Positions 34,129 to 46,074 are shown, counted from the first letter of the stretch. The stretch is 64,000 nt of DNA from Athripsodes cinereus (GCA_947579605.1 OX388305.1:26425542-26489541), one strand, 5' to 3'. Notes: generated from the sequence alone by a model not told the origin. Numbers and translations are program-made.

Positions 34129-36034
34129 GTACCTCACCCCATCCTTATAGATAAGCTGTCTTCTTTGGGTATAATGGACCCTTTATTGAAGTGGCTTACG
34201 AGCTATTTAGAGGGACGAACGCTTCGGGTAAAAATAAGGGATTCCATTTCCGTCAGTTTCACGGCAACCAGCGGCCTACCTCAGGGTAGCCACCTTTCTC
34301 CAGCCCTGTTCTTGATTTTTATCAATGATCTCCCTTCCAGGTTTGACGGCGTTAGTTGTCTTCTCTTTGCCGATGACCTGAAAATTTTTAAGCGGATAGG
34401 CGGGGAGGGGGACTGTTTGATACTTCAGGAGAACATTGATAGGTTAAATGCCTGGTGTCAGGATAATCAACTTCTGTTAAACACCTCTAAGTGCCAATTC
34501 ATTCGTTTCTCAAGAAAGAAAAATATAGTTAAATTCGATTATCACATGGGGAGTAATCTATTAGAATTGGTTAATGAGATACGAGACCTAGGTATTATTT
34601 TTGACAACAAACTTTCTTTCTCCAACCATATAACCGAGATTACTGGAAGGGCCCTAAAATCTTTAGGATTTGTGCTTCGCACAGTGTGTGATTTCCACAA
34701 TATCCACACAATTTCTTTATTATACAAATCGCTGGTGCGTAGCCAACTAGAGTTTAATTCCCCAATTTGGTCCCCTAGCTATGATGTGCATATCAAGAAT
34801 GTGGAGCGCGTTCAGCATAAATTCCTCAGGTTCATAAACTTCAAATTGCGTATCCCAAAGGAAGAACTGAATTACCACCAACTTCAATCCATTCTTAACA
34901 TGGAAGATTTGTCTAGTAGAAGGATTATGAATGATTTGATGTTTTTATTTAAAATTTTGAATGATGGTTTTGACAACCCTAACCTACTACAACTAATTAA
35001 CTTTCGTGTTCCTGGGCGCACTACAAGAAGTCACGAACCTTTTTACTATGAAAATTGTTCCACAAACTATATAAACCACACAGTATTTCCACGATTGCAT
35101 CGCTTAGGAAATGAATATTTATCAAATGTAGATTTATTTAATATCAGTCTCCCGGTTTTTCAATGTTTTCTAAAAACTACATTCCCTCCTCCAAACTTAT
35201 AACTATGATATTTGTGAATATGTATGCTTGCATGTGTGTGTACCTATATGTATGTGTATGAGTGTTTTTTTTTTGGTAGCTATTTGTTTGCTTTATATTG
35301 ATTTTAAGGATTTACCATTTTATATTTTGGAGATAATATCGAGGGAAATTAGGGTGTGTTTGGTGGGAATGGTAAGTGTGTTTTGTACTCTTGCCGATTG
35401 ATATTATGTTTTTGTTTTACTTATGACTTTTTTTCTAATGTAGGTATGTATGTGTGTATGTAATTTTTACTTACTGTTCGATATTTTTTTTCTCATATAA
35501 AATTGTGAATGTGCATTGTACTCAAGCAATGAAAACATGAGGTACCTATTTAAGCAATTGAATTTGGTGTTACTCGAATGATGATGGTTGTCAAACCATG
35601 CCATATTTGGTGATCCACTACTGAGGTGCGCTTGTACTTATCTATAGATACATAGTTGTATTGCTGGGTATTGTGTACTTACGCTGCTTATGCTGAAAAT
35701 TATAATTGTTACATTGATTTCAGTGTACGAGGCCTGAACAGGGTCATCTACCTACAGCTATATACAGTATATGCATTACTGAGTACCTACCTACTGTACT
35801 TGTCTATTTAATATTGTACCTTCTTTTATCAACTACTTTTATATACTTTTTCTAAATAATATTTTTGCACCTGCTGTTTACTGCTACTAAATAATGTATA
35901 TACCCTTCCATTTTATGAATATATATATATATATATATATATATGAAAGACTGTATGATCTAATTTTCATTCGAAATGCATGTGCAACATGCATTCCATT
36001 AATGAAAGATCATGTAATTTTACGCAGGAGATAA

Positions 36035-36342
36035 TATGAGATGAATGTTTTACTCCATTTNNNNNNNNNNNNNNNNNNNNNNNNNNNNNNNNNNNNNNNN
36101 NNNNNNNNNNNNNNNNNNNNNNNNNNNNNNNNNNNNNNNNNNNNNNNNNNNNNNNNNNNNNNNNNNNNNNNNNNNNNNNNNNNNNNNNNNNNNNNNNNNN
36201 NNNNNNNNNNNNNNNNNNNNNNNNNNNNNNNNNNNNNNNNNNNNNNNNNNNNNNNNNNNNGGGCCGTGTCTCGTCCCATATGCAAAGGCAAGAGCCAAGT
36301 CTCTGCCCGACTGTACGCAGTGAAATGGAGTAAAACCTTCAC

Positions 36343-36349
<7 letters not shown>
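36035..36349. mobile_element. MITE-like inverted repeat interrupted by the 200-N assembly gap
   Basis: ATGTTTTACTCCATTT (ending 36060) directly before the gap matches AAATGGAGTAAAACCTTCAC (from 36322) in inverted orientation. Imperfect AT-GAG-TGAA ends follow on both sides, and TA-microsatellites flank it. The run of exactly 200 N at 36061-36260 is a placeholder, so the true length is unknown. Open frames through the N are meaningless. Confidence 0.6.
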
Positions 36350-36386
<37 letters not shown>

Positions 36387-36616
36387 CTGTCTTTTAAACT
36401 TGTATTAGTGTTTATATTCCTTTTATCTGATTGTTTATACCAGTACTTACCTATTAGAAATTGATTGGTAGTACATATGTTATTTCTTTTTCTTTTTGTA
36501 TACCTATTGTTTTTCTCTTTATGCATTATTTCTCTTGACTGTTCCTTTTTATTTGTATTATTTGTAAAGGCTGATACAGCCGTTTATGTAAAATAAATAA
36601 ATAAAAAAAAAAAAAA

Positions 36617-37448
36617 ATTATTGTGTTTATAGTGCTATATAATTAGGTAGGTCTTAATTTATTTTTTTTTGAGAATTCTACGATACAATTTTATATATTT
36701 CTTTTTCATTTGTCACCGCTCTGTCACAAATTACAATAGGTTGACTTGGAATAATTTTAGATTAAAAACCTTTATCTTCATTAATAGTAATTGACGTCAT
36801 ATTCTACTGTTAGTCGCTTATAATACCTAAGTTTTCAGCATTTCACTTCATCATATTATTATTTCAGAGCTCAATTGAGGACAATAAATTCAAAACTACA
36901 CGACCCACGTGCTTATTCACTCGAGACCTAAAGCCGAAAGTAAAGAATAGCGTTGTATTGTATCGTAGTTCCAGTGGTACGGCGAAGCGGGGAAGAAGCA
37001 CGCAGAGGGAGCGCCGCGTGGGGAGCAGCTGTCTCTCAGAAGTTCCATTCGGTATATCAGTGAGGATGAAGAGATGTGGGGGGGGGGAGGGAGTATAGCG
37101 GCACTTCCTAACAAAGTTGGAAAAGTATCACATCACATATCACTAGTCATTCGGAAAACTCTTTAACATTTTTACACGAAAGTTGTGAAATTGTCAGGAT
37201 TTGTTTAAATTCAGTGTGGGGAATGTATTAGTGAGTGACTGGCGTAGATATTATATTATAGTGTAGTGTAGACTGTAGAGTGACTGTATGTTCTGCTTGT
37301 ATTGGATACCTATTCAGAGTAGAAAGTGTCGCGTCAAGCATTGGGTGTTGAGTAAACTTGTGTTCAGTATCGCACCGACGTGGTGTCGTGATGTTAGTGC
37401 GTCATGTAAGGTCATGACCCTAAGTGTTGTGAGTGCGGCGTGGTAGCG
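36617..37448 (+). promoter_or_regulatory. Putative promoter and 5' UTR region of the gene starting at 37449
   Basis: GC content rises sharply from about 36900. A G-run lies at about 37077-37088, followed by many GTG/TAG-rich short motifs. No TATA box or initiator could be fixed. The call is inferred from composition and position before a good start codon. Confidence 0.35.
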
Positions 37449-37695
37449 ATGGCTTTGCCCCTGGCCGTGGCGGGGTGCGCGGGGGCGCGTGGCCTCTCCG
37501 GAGCCCCGGATAGGGACTACCTACAGCAGGCCAGCTGTGTGGCCAACACTTTTCTGGCTCCTGTCAAGACAGAGCGAGAGATACTAGAAAACTCTATGCC
37601 AGAAGGAGAAGAGAAGGAGCCTCGGCACCAGGGTACCACCAGGTGGGGCCCTAAACATAAAGGCGCTCAAGAGCTAGCTCTGCTCTACAGCCCTG
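37449..37695 (+). CDS. First coding exon of an unrecognised host gene
   Basis: The ATG at 37449 (context GTAGCGATGG) opens 82 codons plus one base, ending before a GTATGT donor at 37696. The peptide starts MALPLAVAGCAGARGLSG. It continues through NTFLAPVKTEREILE, an acidic patch (EGEEKEP) and ends KHKGAQELALLYSPG. Codons are G/C-rich, unlike all surrounding sequence, and no repeat match was seen, which supports a genuine gene. The reading frame carries on past the donor into AT-rich sequence to 37907, but that part looks intronic. The first residues are Ala/Leu/Gly-rich but not a convincing signal peptide. Downstream exons are outside the recognised sequence. The family is unknown to me. Confidence 0.6.
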
Positions 37696-38890
37696 GTATG
37701 TATTATATTCGCGATGGAGCTATGATTGATAGCCCCAAATACCTACATAATATGTATATTTTACCCATCTTATACCTATTATTGTTTTTAGTATTGTATC
37801 CAATATCTATGTGTGTGATAAAGTCATTCTCTGATACACATCTTGCATCTGGTATCAGATGTTTTCTATATAAAGGTCTTGGTATCTACATATGTAAGTG
37901 CTTTTGAAATACACATATACCTACCTATATACAGCTAAAGGTAGATGCATGTTATTTAAAAGCTCGTGTGAGCAACAGTTAGGGTTGCGTATAGTACCTA
38001 ACTAATAAAAACTAAAAGTAGGTAAATATCGCTGTAAGTAGGTACCTACCTACATATACATAATAATGTGTGTATTATATAACTTAACAATATTACTAAA
38101 TAGGTCTACTGATTTACAGAAGAATTTTGTATTAGCTTGACATTTCAGGACTTGCATACTTTACATACACCTATGTGGAATTTATTTTCTCATGTAGGTA
38201 CCTACTTAGTATATTATTAGAATCTAGATATACACCTACCTGATCTTATCTGTCATATATACCTGTATACACATATTGTTAGACTAGAGGAATTTCACTT
38301 AAAATATTTTATTTAAGTATTGGTAAAAAGTACAAAACAGAACAACTATAAATATGGTTTTCAGAAATAAAAATAAGTCGTTCATAACTCAGCTGTCATC
38401 CACAAACATGTACCTACCACAGTTTAATCAATTATTTAAGTATCGCACATTTGCCCATTCATCTGTTCTCACTAGCATATCGAACAAGCAGCCATCGCTA
38501 ACACACAAAATTATATTTTTTCAACATATTTACATTACATTACATTTTGAAAAAAAGAAAAAAAAAACATACAAAAACTTGTATTGTTTGAAAAAGAAAA
38601 CTGTTAATAAAAGATAGAAAAAAGTAAACATACAGAATCCTGTAATGTTTGAAAAAGATGGAATATTAAAAAAAATATTAATGTTAAGAAAAGTTTTAAA
38701 GATACTTAGACCATGATAAGATTAAGATAACTTGTAGGTTGTAGGTGAGGGATGTGGGGAGAAAGGTGAGGGATGCAAGAAAGTATTAATTTTGTACCCT
38801 CTATTAATAAAAATAAGTTTGGAATATCATTATCAAGTATAAAAAGATTCAATGTAGGTATTCAAATAAGGAAAATAAATATGTACTTAC
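37696..38890. other. Presumed intron of the 37449 gene
   Basis: AT-rich sequence with many TAGGTACCTACC-type short repeats. No exon recognised on the plus strand. Confidence 0.4.
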
Positions 38891-38989
38891 ATATCTTTCA
38901 ATTTCATTAAAGCCTCAACTGGATCGCTAATAACTTTGACAAGAAACACAAATTGATCGAGCAAGTCTGTCGTCTCCATACACCTATGT
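38891..38989 (-). CDS. Candidate internal exon, unrecognised gene
   Basis: On the minus strand a TACAG acceptor (38990-38991) precedes 99 bases ending at a GTAAGT donor (38890-38885). The open frame encodes HRCMETTDLLDQFVFLVKV, then ISDPVEALMKLKD, with two bases left over on the right and one on the left, so the exon is phase-symmetric. The peptide looks helical and protein-like. An alternative is a first exon starting at the ATG at 38979. No family was recognised and no partner exon found. Confidence 0.4.
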
Positions 38990-39640
38990 CTGTACCTATT
39001 AATTGCATAATATAAAATCTTATTTCTAGTCGGATAAGTTGTCAGAATATTTTGGTATCTAGGTTACATCAGTCACTGAACTATATCTTTCTATTACAAA
39101 AAAAAGGATTGAGGAAATTATTGATAAAAATAGGAATGTAAAACCTACGAGTAAATACGTTCTTAGGTAACAATTTGGTGATTCCCGATAAATTTTTAAC
39201 CCCTTTTTGTGTAGGTACCTATATAATTTTTGTTAATTTTTATTCTGCATAATTTTTTTTAAATCATTTCTTAAATTAGGTACCTATTTAGTTTTGAAAA
39301 TACAATGTAGGCACTATCACAAAATGTGTAATTTTAAAATTTCTGAAAACAGTTTTTTATTTTTATTACTGGCAATCCACCCGTAACGAGTGATTTGTGC
39401 CTAACAAAAACTCAAATATAAAAATAATGAACAAATACAGGAAAAGAAAAACATCTACACTTCCTTCTATTTTCGGATGCCAAGCACCCGTTAACGGGAT
39501 ACCTAGAGAGTACACATAACATAAACTCGCTCTATCGGGACCCCGTCTCAAGAAAGAAGTGCAGGAAAATAACAATATACAAAACTTAAACATTAAATTA
39601 CAAAACTGGAATATATCATACAAGCGTATGTAACCCGGCA
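38990..39640. other. Spacer, nothing firmly recognised
   Basis: AT-rich. Plus-strand sequence near 39470-39640 has a degenerate protein-like stretch (NLNIKLQNWNISYKR) directly before a CCCGGCATCGCTCGGG segment shared with 45490. It may be the worn end of a repeat. Confidence 0.35.
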
Positions 39641-40300
39641 TCGCTCGGGTTTAATTAAATAGAAAACCTTGCAAATACATGGGTTAAAACAACAAAATCT
39701 TATTGAAAATAAATGAAGCACGTGGATAAAAGAAGTAACAAGCTCTTCCCAATGAGAAAACTTAATTTTTGACTCCCTGAATAAATAGGTAGGTACCTAC
39801 ATCATAAAAAGCATTGCAAATCTCTTCTTAATGAAAAATCTTGAAGTTTGATACCTCACATGCCCATATTTAGGTAAAAAAAATAGGTAGGTACCCACAT
39901 CGAAAAAAGTGCTAAAAACCTCTTCCCAATGAAAAATCATGAAGTTTGATACCTCACATGCCCATATGTAGGTAAAAAATAGGTAGGTACCTACATCGAA
40001 AAAAGTGCTAAAAACCTCTTCCCAATGAAAAATCTTGAAGTTTTACACCTCACATGCCCACATTTATGTAAAAAAATAATAAGTAGGTACCTACATGGAA
40101 AAAAGTACTAAATACCTCGGCGCGATGAAAAAGCTTGAAGTTAAGAAATCCCACATATTGGTAGGTACCTACATGGAAAAAGTGCTAAAAACCTCTTCCA
40201 AATGAAAAATATGTGAGCTCGACACCCCGAACGCTCATATTTTATTTAGAAAAATAGGCGGGTACATTTCTATAAAAAAAAGGGTAAATATCCCATTTCG
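39641..40300. repeat. Tandem repeat of about 95-97 bases, about five copies
   Basis: Units contain CACATGCCCATATTTAGG, TAGGTAGGTACC, AGTGCTAAAAACCTCTTCCC and AATGAAAAATCTTGAAG, recurring near 39790, 39858, 39955, 40050 and 40150. Single units of the same family occur at about 23990-24060 and 45590-45680, inside the elements with GAGAAATTTCTC ends. The array therefore derives from that element family. Confidence 0.75.
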
Positions 40301-40863
40301 CGAAAAAAATTGTAGGCACATTAATGTTAAAATATAATTGTCCACATTCGAATTTGTATTTTTGGTTTGCAGTACATAAATGGGTATTTGAGAGATTTGC
40401 TATGAAATTAAAAAAAATCAAAAATAAATTGTCACCTATGTACTCTATATTCCCAAAAAAAACTTAAAAAATGGATTATCTGCATCCTTCAATATTCAAG
40501 AATATTTAACTATCAAATATTTCATAATGCATGTAAAAAATATTAGGTGAAAATAAATAGGTTCCCACTCATTGAAAAATCATTTAACATTATATGGATT
40601 TTATAGGTAAAACTATTATTATTCGGAACTCATTGAGTTGGTAGGCCCCAATGTGAGATATCTGTGAAATATAGTTTTCTATGGAGGAAAATTGTTGCTA
40701 CAATAATATTATTTGGACTTTTTGGCAAAATATTTTTTTCTTTTTTTATTTGCAAAAATAAAATAAAACTGGCAAAAATAAAATCTAATTCAAATATAAA
40801 CTTAAGAAAATCTGTATTCGAAGTAGATTTTAGGCAAAAACAAAATCTACCTCGAATATAACC

Positions 40864-41095
40864 TTAAGGAAATTTGTATTCGAATTAGATTTTATTTTTG
40901 CCGGTTTTATTTTATTTTTGCTTATTTTATTTTTGCCGCAAAAATAAAATAAGCAAAAATAAAATAAAACCGGCAAGAATAAAATCTAACTCGAATACAA
41001 ATTTCTTAAAGTTTCTATTCGAATTAGTTATTAATTATTCTGGTTTTATTTTATTTTTGCCGGCAAAAATAAAATAAAACCAGAATAATTAATAA
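40864..41095. repeat. Two adjacent long palindromes built from CAAAAATAAAATAAAA motifs
   Basis: The first (about 40864-41009) has arms of about 70 bases with few mismatches, centred near 40936. The second (41028-41095) is a perfect 68-bp palindrome centred on GCCGGC. Related motif copies extend left to about 40755. No coding potential. A LINE tail starts at 41096, immediately after the second palindrome. Confidence 0.85.
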
Positions 41096-42264
41096 AAATA
41101 AATAAATAAATAAATAAAAACTTTATTACACATAAATTAACATGTAAAGGGCGGATTTATCGCCTATTGGCGATTTCTGCCAATCAACCCAACTTTGACA
41201 AATAAGTGAAATATAAATATAAAAAAAAAACGTATAATGTACTTGATGTACGTGTTAAGTATAATATATACATACATAAATATAGATAAATAATATAATA
41301 TGTAATACATACGAATAAATACATACATGCATAGAGCCATTCACACACAAGCATACATACGCACACACACCCACACATACAAATATACAAAGGAGAAAGG
41401 GAGGGGGGGAAATGGAACAGGAGGATTAAAGAAGGGAAAATCAGGAATTTTGTGAAATTATGGCGTGGAAGTAGGAGTGAGGTAGAAATGCTTCACCTTA
41501 TTCTTGAAGATTGAGATAGTTGGTGCGAGTCTGATATGTAAAGGAAGACCGTTCCACAATCGAGCAGCATGTGTAGTAAACGAAGTTGTGAAAAAAGAAG
41601 TGCGATGAGTTGGGATAGATAGCGTGCGTTGGGCACCAGAACGGAGAGGTAAGCCATGAGATGCTAGTGGGGTAAAATTAGTCTTGAGATAATTAGGAGA
41701 AGATGGGTTAGAAAGGACATTAAAAAGCAGAGAAAGAACGTGAAGATTGCGTCGTTGTAAGATAGTTATCCATTTAAGCTCGTTTCTGTAGGATGATATA
41801 TGGTCAAACTTTTTTAGGTTGAATACAAAACGAATGCATATATTTTGCAATCTTTCAAGTTTGGAATTCAGTTCATTGGTGAGATCCATGTAGGCCACAT
41901 CTGCATAGTCTATAAGCGGTAATAACAATGAATGACACAAGATAATTTTGGTTGATTTTGGAAGGAAATGTTTGTGGCGGTTAAGTGAGTGAAGGCTAAA
42001 GAAAAATTTACGGCTTATGTCATTGACTTGCAGACCCCAAGACAGACATTGATCAAAAAGTACACCAAGATTTTTTACTTTCTTTGAGAAAGGGATAATT
42101 GTGCTGTTAAGAGTTATAGTAGGGAGAGAAGAGGTGTTAAGCTTGGGAAGTAGGCGGTGACTGCCTATTAGTATTGCTTGGGACTTTGATGGGTTAAGAA
42201 GGAGTCCATTTTGCTGCGCCCAACGAGCGATGCGGTCCAATTCATCGTTAATCGTGGTGACCAA
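41096..42264 (-). pseudogene. LINE reverse transcriptase C-terminal half with 3' tail
   Basis: Minus-strand open frame 42264-41458 (268 residues) begins INDELDRIARWAQQNGLLLN, the segment just after the RT catalytic core, and runs on through NLGVLFDQCLSWGLQV, PLIDYADVAYMDL and the C terminus. The stop is followed by a 3' UTR with the ACATGTAAAG/GCGGATTTATCGCC hairpin region and a TTTA-repeat tail (41096-41120). The copy is 5'-truncated but otherwise open, so relatively young. AATAATT on both sides may be a short target duplication. Confidence 0.8.
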
Positions 42265-42939
42265 AAAATAATTCTACATATGGCAACAATTTCGTGAATA
42301 TTACTTTTTCTATGAAATCTCACATTTGACAACAGTGGGGCCTACCATCTCATATAGTGCCTATTATTCTACAGTATAGTTTTCTATGGTTTCATAATGT
42401 CTTCCATTATGAAAATATGTCAAAAATATGCAATTTTTATTCACGTAATTCAAGAGCTTTTCTCATTAGCAAACACAATATTTTATTACGAAAATAAACC
42501 CTAATTATTTAGTTTCAGAATTGTTGTGTTTATTGTTACATTCATTTTGAAATTAATTCAATACAATGAAAAATGTTTGACTGTGAATATTGCTCTTTAC
42601 TAAACCTTGCATATATTCTTCATACATTTTGTGGCTAATTTTGTGACATAGTCACATTAAAATTAAAATATCTTTATCAATATGTAAGATATTTTAAATG
42701 TTTTTAGCCTTAAACCTGCCCAGAAGATGAGACCTCGTATAGAGTATATTATTTTACTTCGGTCTTTCCTAATTTCCGAGTCCATTAAGGACATACATAC
42801 ATACATACATACATACATACGAACGGACTCAAATATTTATGTGTGGATTCGGATAGTTACAATTATATGAACAAATACTTATATATTACATTTGTATAAC
42901 AGATACATCAAACTTAAGTACACAATAGGTATATCATAG
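42265..42939. other. Spacer with inverted and direct repeats and an ACAT microsatellite
   Basis: GGGGCCTACCA near 42341 is the inverse of TGGTAGGCCCCA near 40640, and TATAGTTTTCTATGG occurs near 40671 and 42376. Together they may frame an older element containing the palindromes and the LINE. An ACAT repeat lies at about 42788-42820. No gene seen. Confidence 0.45.
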
Positions 42940-43679
42940 GCATAATGCAGTGGCGTAGCTAGGGGGGGGCAGGGGGGGACATATGTCCCCGGGCGCCGCT
43001 TTAGGGGGCGCCAAAATGAGTATTAAAACTAATTTTTTTAATTTCATTTTGATGTCAACAAATGTATTCCAAATACGTTTGCAAGATTGAATTTTGGAGC
43101 TCCACAAATATCTTCATTACAAACCAGTTTGCAAACACGATTTTAGCGCCCCCATTGAGCACTAAGGGGCGCCATTCTACTCATAAACCAAATGACACAT
43201 CCACAATACAGGAGTGCTGATGGCGTTTTTTTTTATTTTTTAGCAAAGATCAGTTTGGGTTCAAATATCATTCTTCATAACTGAAAGTGGCATCTGGTTT
43301 TATCAAATTATACAGGTTGAATAATTTCGAGTCGAATATAGGATTTTACTTGAGTGCAAAGAAAATAGTATAATACTTCACATTAGTTGAAAAGAGATAA
43401 ATTTGTCATTAGATAGAAATGTAGCAAGTTGTTGTTTTAAATAAAATTTGAAATCTAGCAAATTTTTCGGTAATTATATTTTATTTTACTTGCAAGAAAA
43501 AACAACATTGGAATTTTTTTCATTACTCATCACATCATCGCTGTTTTTGGATTATCATGTAAAAATTGTTAATTTTTTTTAACAACTTTCGCATATATTT
43601 CTGAAAAAGTTTTTATTCAACATTTTTAACATTTCATTTAACCAGTCATGTTTTATAAGTATATTTTAATTTTTTATAA

Positions 43680-45200
43680 AATTTTAACTATACGCGGCGG
43701 CAGATTTGCCATCCACACTTCTCAGCATTATACAACCAGTTTACCGGTGAATCTAATTTTTGCAAATTATTTATCAAAGATTTTGTAGCTACCCCTGTAG
43801 CTGACAAAACTAATGGTATTATGTAAACGGACCTACATAGAATGCCAATTTTTTTTATTTCTCCTGCTGGTTTTGTATTTTTTCTGCGACAGTTGTTTGA
43901 ATATTATGCTTATTTGGTACAGCGATGTCTATTAGATACGTAATTTTAATTTTTTTATCATGTAATTCTAAATCGGGTCTATTATGATGTATTTGTCTAT
44001 CTTTTATTTTTGTTTTATCATAATAGATCCTATAATTTTGATTTTCTAACACCGGTTCCGGGTTGTATTTATAGTAGGTATGGTATTATATTTCGCGAGT
44101 TTATTAAATAATGTTTAATTGCTAAATTTTGATGTATTATTTTTCGACATGAATATGTCTATTAGTATATTCAGTTTGAGCGAGAGTAGAACTACCCGAA
44201 ACTATATGTTGTATCGTTTCCGATTTGGCCAGACATTTTCTACATGAATCGTTAGTTGTATTTTGATTTTTTATAATGTATTTTTGGTATTTTTTTTTGT
44301 ATTTATTACTTGTTCTTGAACAACCAGTATAAAACCCTCGGTTTTCCCATACACTTCCCCAAAGGTAAACCATCTGTTTGACGGATATTTGTCACTTGTT
44401 TGTTATGAATCTTTATTTTTTTATTTTTATGTTGATTGTTATAATTATTATTGAAATTAGTTATATGTGTATGTTGTATTGATTTGAGATTTATCATGTA
44501 AAAGGCTTTTGCCGTTTATTGTTTTAATAAAAAAAAAAACATGAGATTGGTTGAGATCATTGAGGTGTCTAGCATGAAGTTCTTTCTTATTTTAAGATTC
44601 TAACAAAATATTTTAATAGTTTATTCGCGTACATACTGTTTCGACATATAAATTTAATGATGTATGATTTTTGTCGGTCTGCCGGTCGGTATAATTTTAT
44701 GTACCTAATGTAAAATTATTTTGTTTATTTTTGAAAAATGTTTTAAGAGATTCAATTTGATCATTATGTAAAGAGGAAATGTTAACAATTCCTCTTCCTC
44801 CTATACTTCTAGGCAGAGTCAACCTTTTTTCCGCGGAATTTGGATGGTGATATCTTTTTTTTGTTAATTTTGTTCTTGTTAATCTTTCTAGTTTATTTCA
44901 ATTGGTTTTTGACCATTTTATAATGCCAAATGAGTATGTTGATAACGGAATAGCCTACGCGTTTATTGCTTTTTCTATATTTTTGGCTGATAGATCGCTT
45001 TTACCTAAATATTTTATTTTATCTATCTTTAAAATCATTTGTCAATTTATTTTTGTTTTCAGTGCGATATAGATTTTTGGACTGCGGAAGTATTTGTATA
45101 TTTCATTATTATTAAGATTATTTATTTGATAATGTGAAGCTATATCCTGACATTCTAAAATTTTACCTTTTTAAATATGAAAAGTTTAACATTTATCTGG
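43680..45200 (-). pseudogene. LINE fragment with restriction-like endonuclease (R2/R4-type)
   Basis: Reading on the minus strand, 44880-44700 has worn pieces of an RT-linked region. A Cys-His knuckle follows, CRKCLAKSETIQHIV at about 44250. Next come YRIYYDKTKIKDR, NRPDLELHDKK and YLIDIAVPN at about 44040-43890. The R-P-D and D-x-x-(I/V)PN blocks are those of the restriction-like endonuclease found downstream of RT in R2/R4/NeSL-type LINEs. The segment beyond the stop still reads IGILCRSVYIIPLVLSATGV, typical of this family's C terminus. Several stops and frameshifts make it dead. Confidence 0.72.
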
Positions 45201-45238
45201 CTTAATTGTTTACAATCGTATAGTAAAGTATTAGTCTG

Positions 45239-45860
45239 TAGTGTTGTGGAATAATCTAGAAATTATTTTTCGATAAATTTTTCGAAGTGGAGAATTTTGG
45301 AGAATTATGGTGTATTTTGAGGCAAAATATTTTTTATTGTTCATTTTTACAATAAGGATAATATATGGTAATGTGTAAAAAGAATAATACTTAAAAGACA
45401 AGTTTTTAAAAGGAACAAATATAACATAGGAAAATTGATGATTTTCAATTTTAAGTAGAGTTTATTGTTCACTTATTAGTTACTAGTTTTTGTAATCCGG
45501 CATCGCTCGGGTTGAAATAAACAGATAACCGACAAATACATGAGTTATTGAAAAAATACAGTAAACATTTACGTAAATAATAGTAGTAAAAACCTCCTTC
45601 CAATGAAAAAACTTGAAGTTTGACACCACACATGCCCATTTAAAAAAATGGTAGGTACCTTCATAGAAAAAGTATTAAAAACCTCTGATTTGGGCCCAAA
45701 TCAGCCCGATGAAGTTTTAGACCGATCAGGTTTTCCGGTATTGGGCGAAAAGTTATAATATTTTTGTGAAAATTATGGAGAGAAATTTCTCTTCTGTCAG
45801 AGGAGAAATTTCTCGTTCTCGAGAATTTTCTTTTGAGAATTTTCTCTACTCACATCACTT
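45239..45860. mobile_element. hAT-like non-autonomous element with GAGAAATTTCTC ends
   Basis: It starts TAGTGTTGTGG and ends TCACATCACTT, with flanks TTAGTCTG and TTAGTTTG (7 of 8 matching). GAGAAATTTCTC-type palindromes cluster near the right end. It is related to 23690-24254, and one unit corresponds to the tandem array at 39641-40300. Confidence 0.6.
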
Positions 45861-46074
45861 TTAGTTTGTATTTTATTTCATTAAAATACCAGATTGATGC
45901 TTCGAAAATGAACCATATAAATCGTAAAACTTCAAAATTTTCTTGACGGCTCCGAGAAGGGGCGTCGACTTTGTGCCATGTCCCCGGGCGCAGATGACCC
46001 TAGCTATGCCACTGGCATAATGGTGTTATAGTATCTACCATTTTAAATTTTAAATCAAAATCATTGACCCTCTT

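Larger units (their letters stand above)
33544..36616 (+). pseudogene. LINE (CR1/Jockey-like) reverse transcriptase with 3' UTR
   Basis: The ORF2 part at 33544-33990 (SSGPDNVPPVFLKKC, SNYRPICIQSTIAKLFE, EQHGFLPGRST, YTDFSKAF) resumes in the same frame at about 34129-35202. There it has SGLPQGSHLSPALFLIFIND, the catalytic LLFADDLKIF near 34365 and a C-terminal region through FLFKILNDGFDNP. The 138-base insertion between them is a foreign LINE tail. The endonuclease is missing (5' truncation near 33500). The 3' UTR is long and ends near 36616 with a short hairpin (AAAGGCTGATACAGCCG) and an A-rich tail. It contains AT microsatellites and a MITE with the assembly gap. Confidence 0.82.
42948..46014. 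mobile_element. hAT element C with exact 8-bp target duplication
   Basis: The ends are CAGTGGCGTAGCTAGGG and, reverse-complemented on the right, CAGTGGCATAGCTAGGG. They are flanked by identical GCATAATG (42940-42947 and 46015-46022). GGGCGCC-rich subterminal sequence is present at both ends. It holds a LINE fragment (43680-45200) and a smaller element (45239-45860) but no hAT transposase. Confidence 0.9.

Noticed and set aside
36010..36397. Open frames across the N run
   Set aside because: Their content is unknown bases; the length is an artefact of the gap.
37696..37907. Extension of the 37449 coding frame to the stop at 37907
   Set aside because: A GTATGT donor stands at the point where composition drops from GC-rich to AT-rich and the peptide becomes hydrophobic and random-looking.
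38354..38617. An 87-codon plus-strand gene
   Set aside because: It is a Lys-rich, AT-driven frame with no start context, splice signals or family features.
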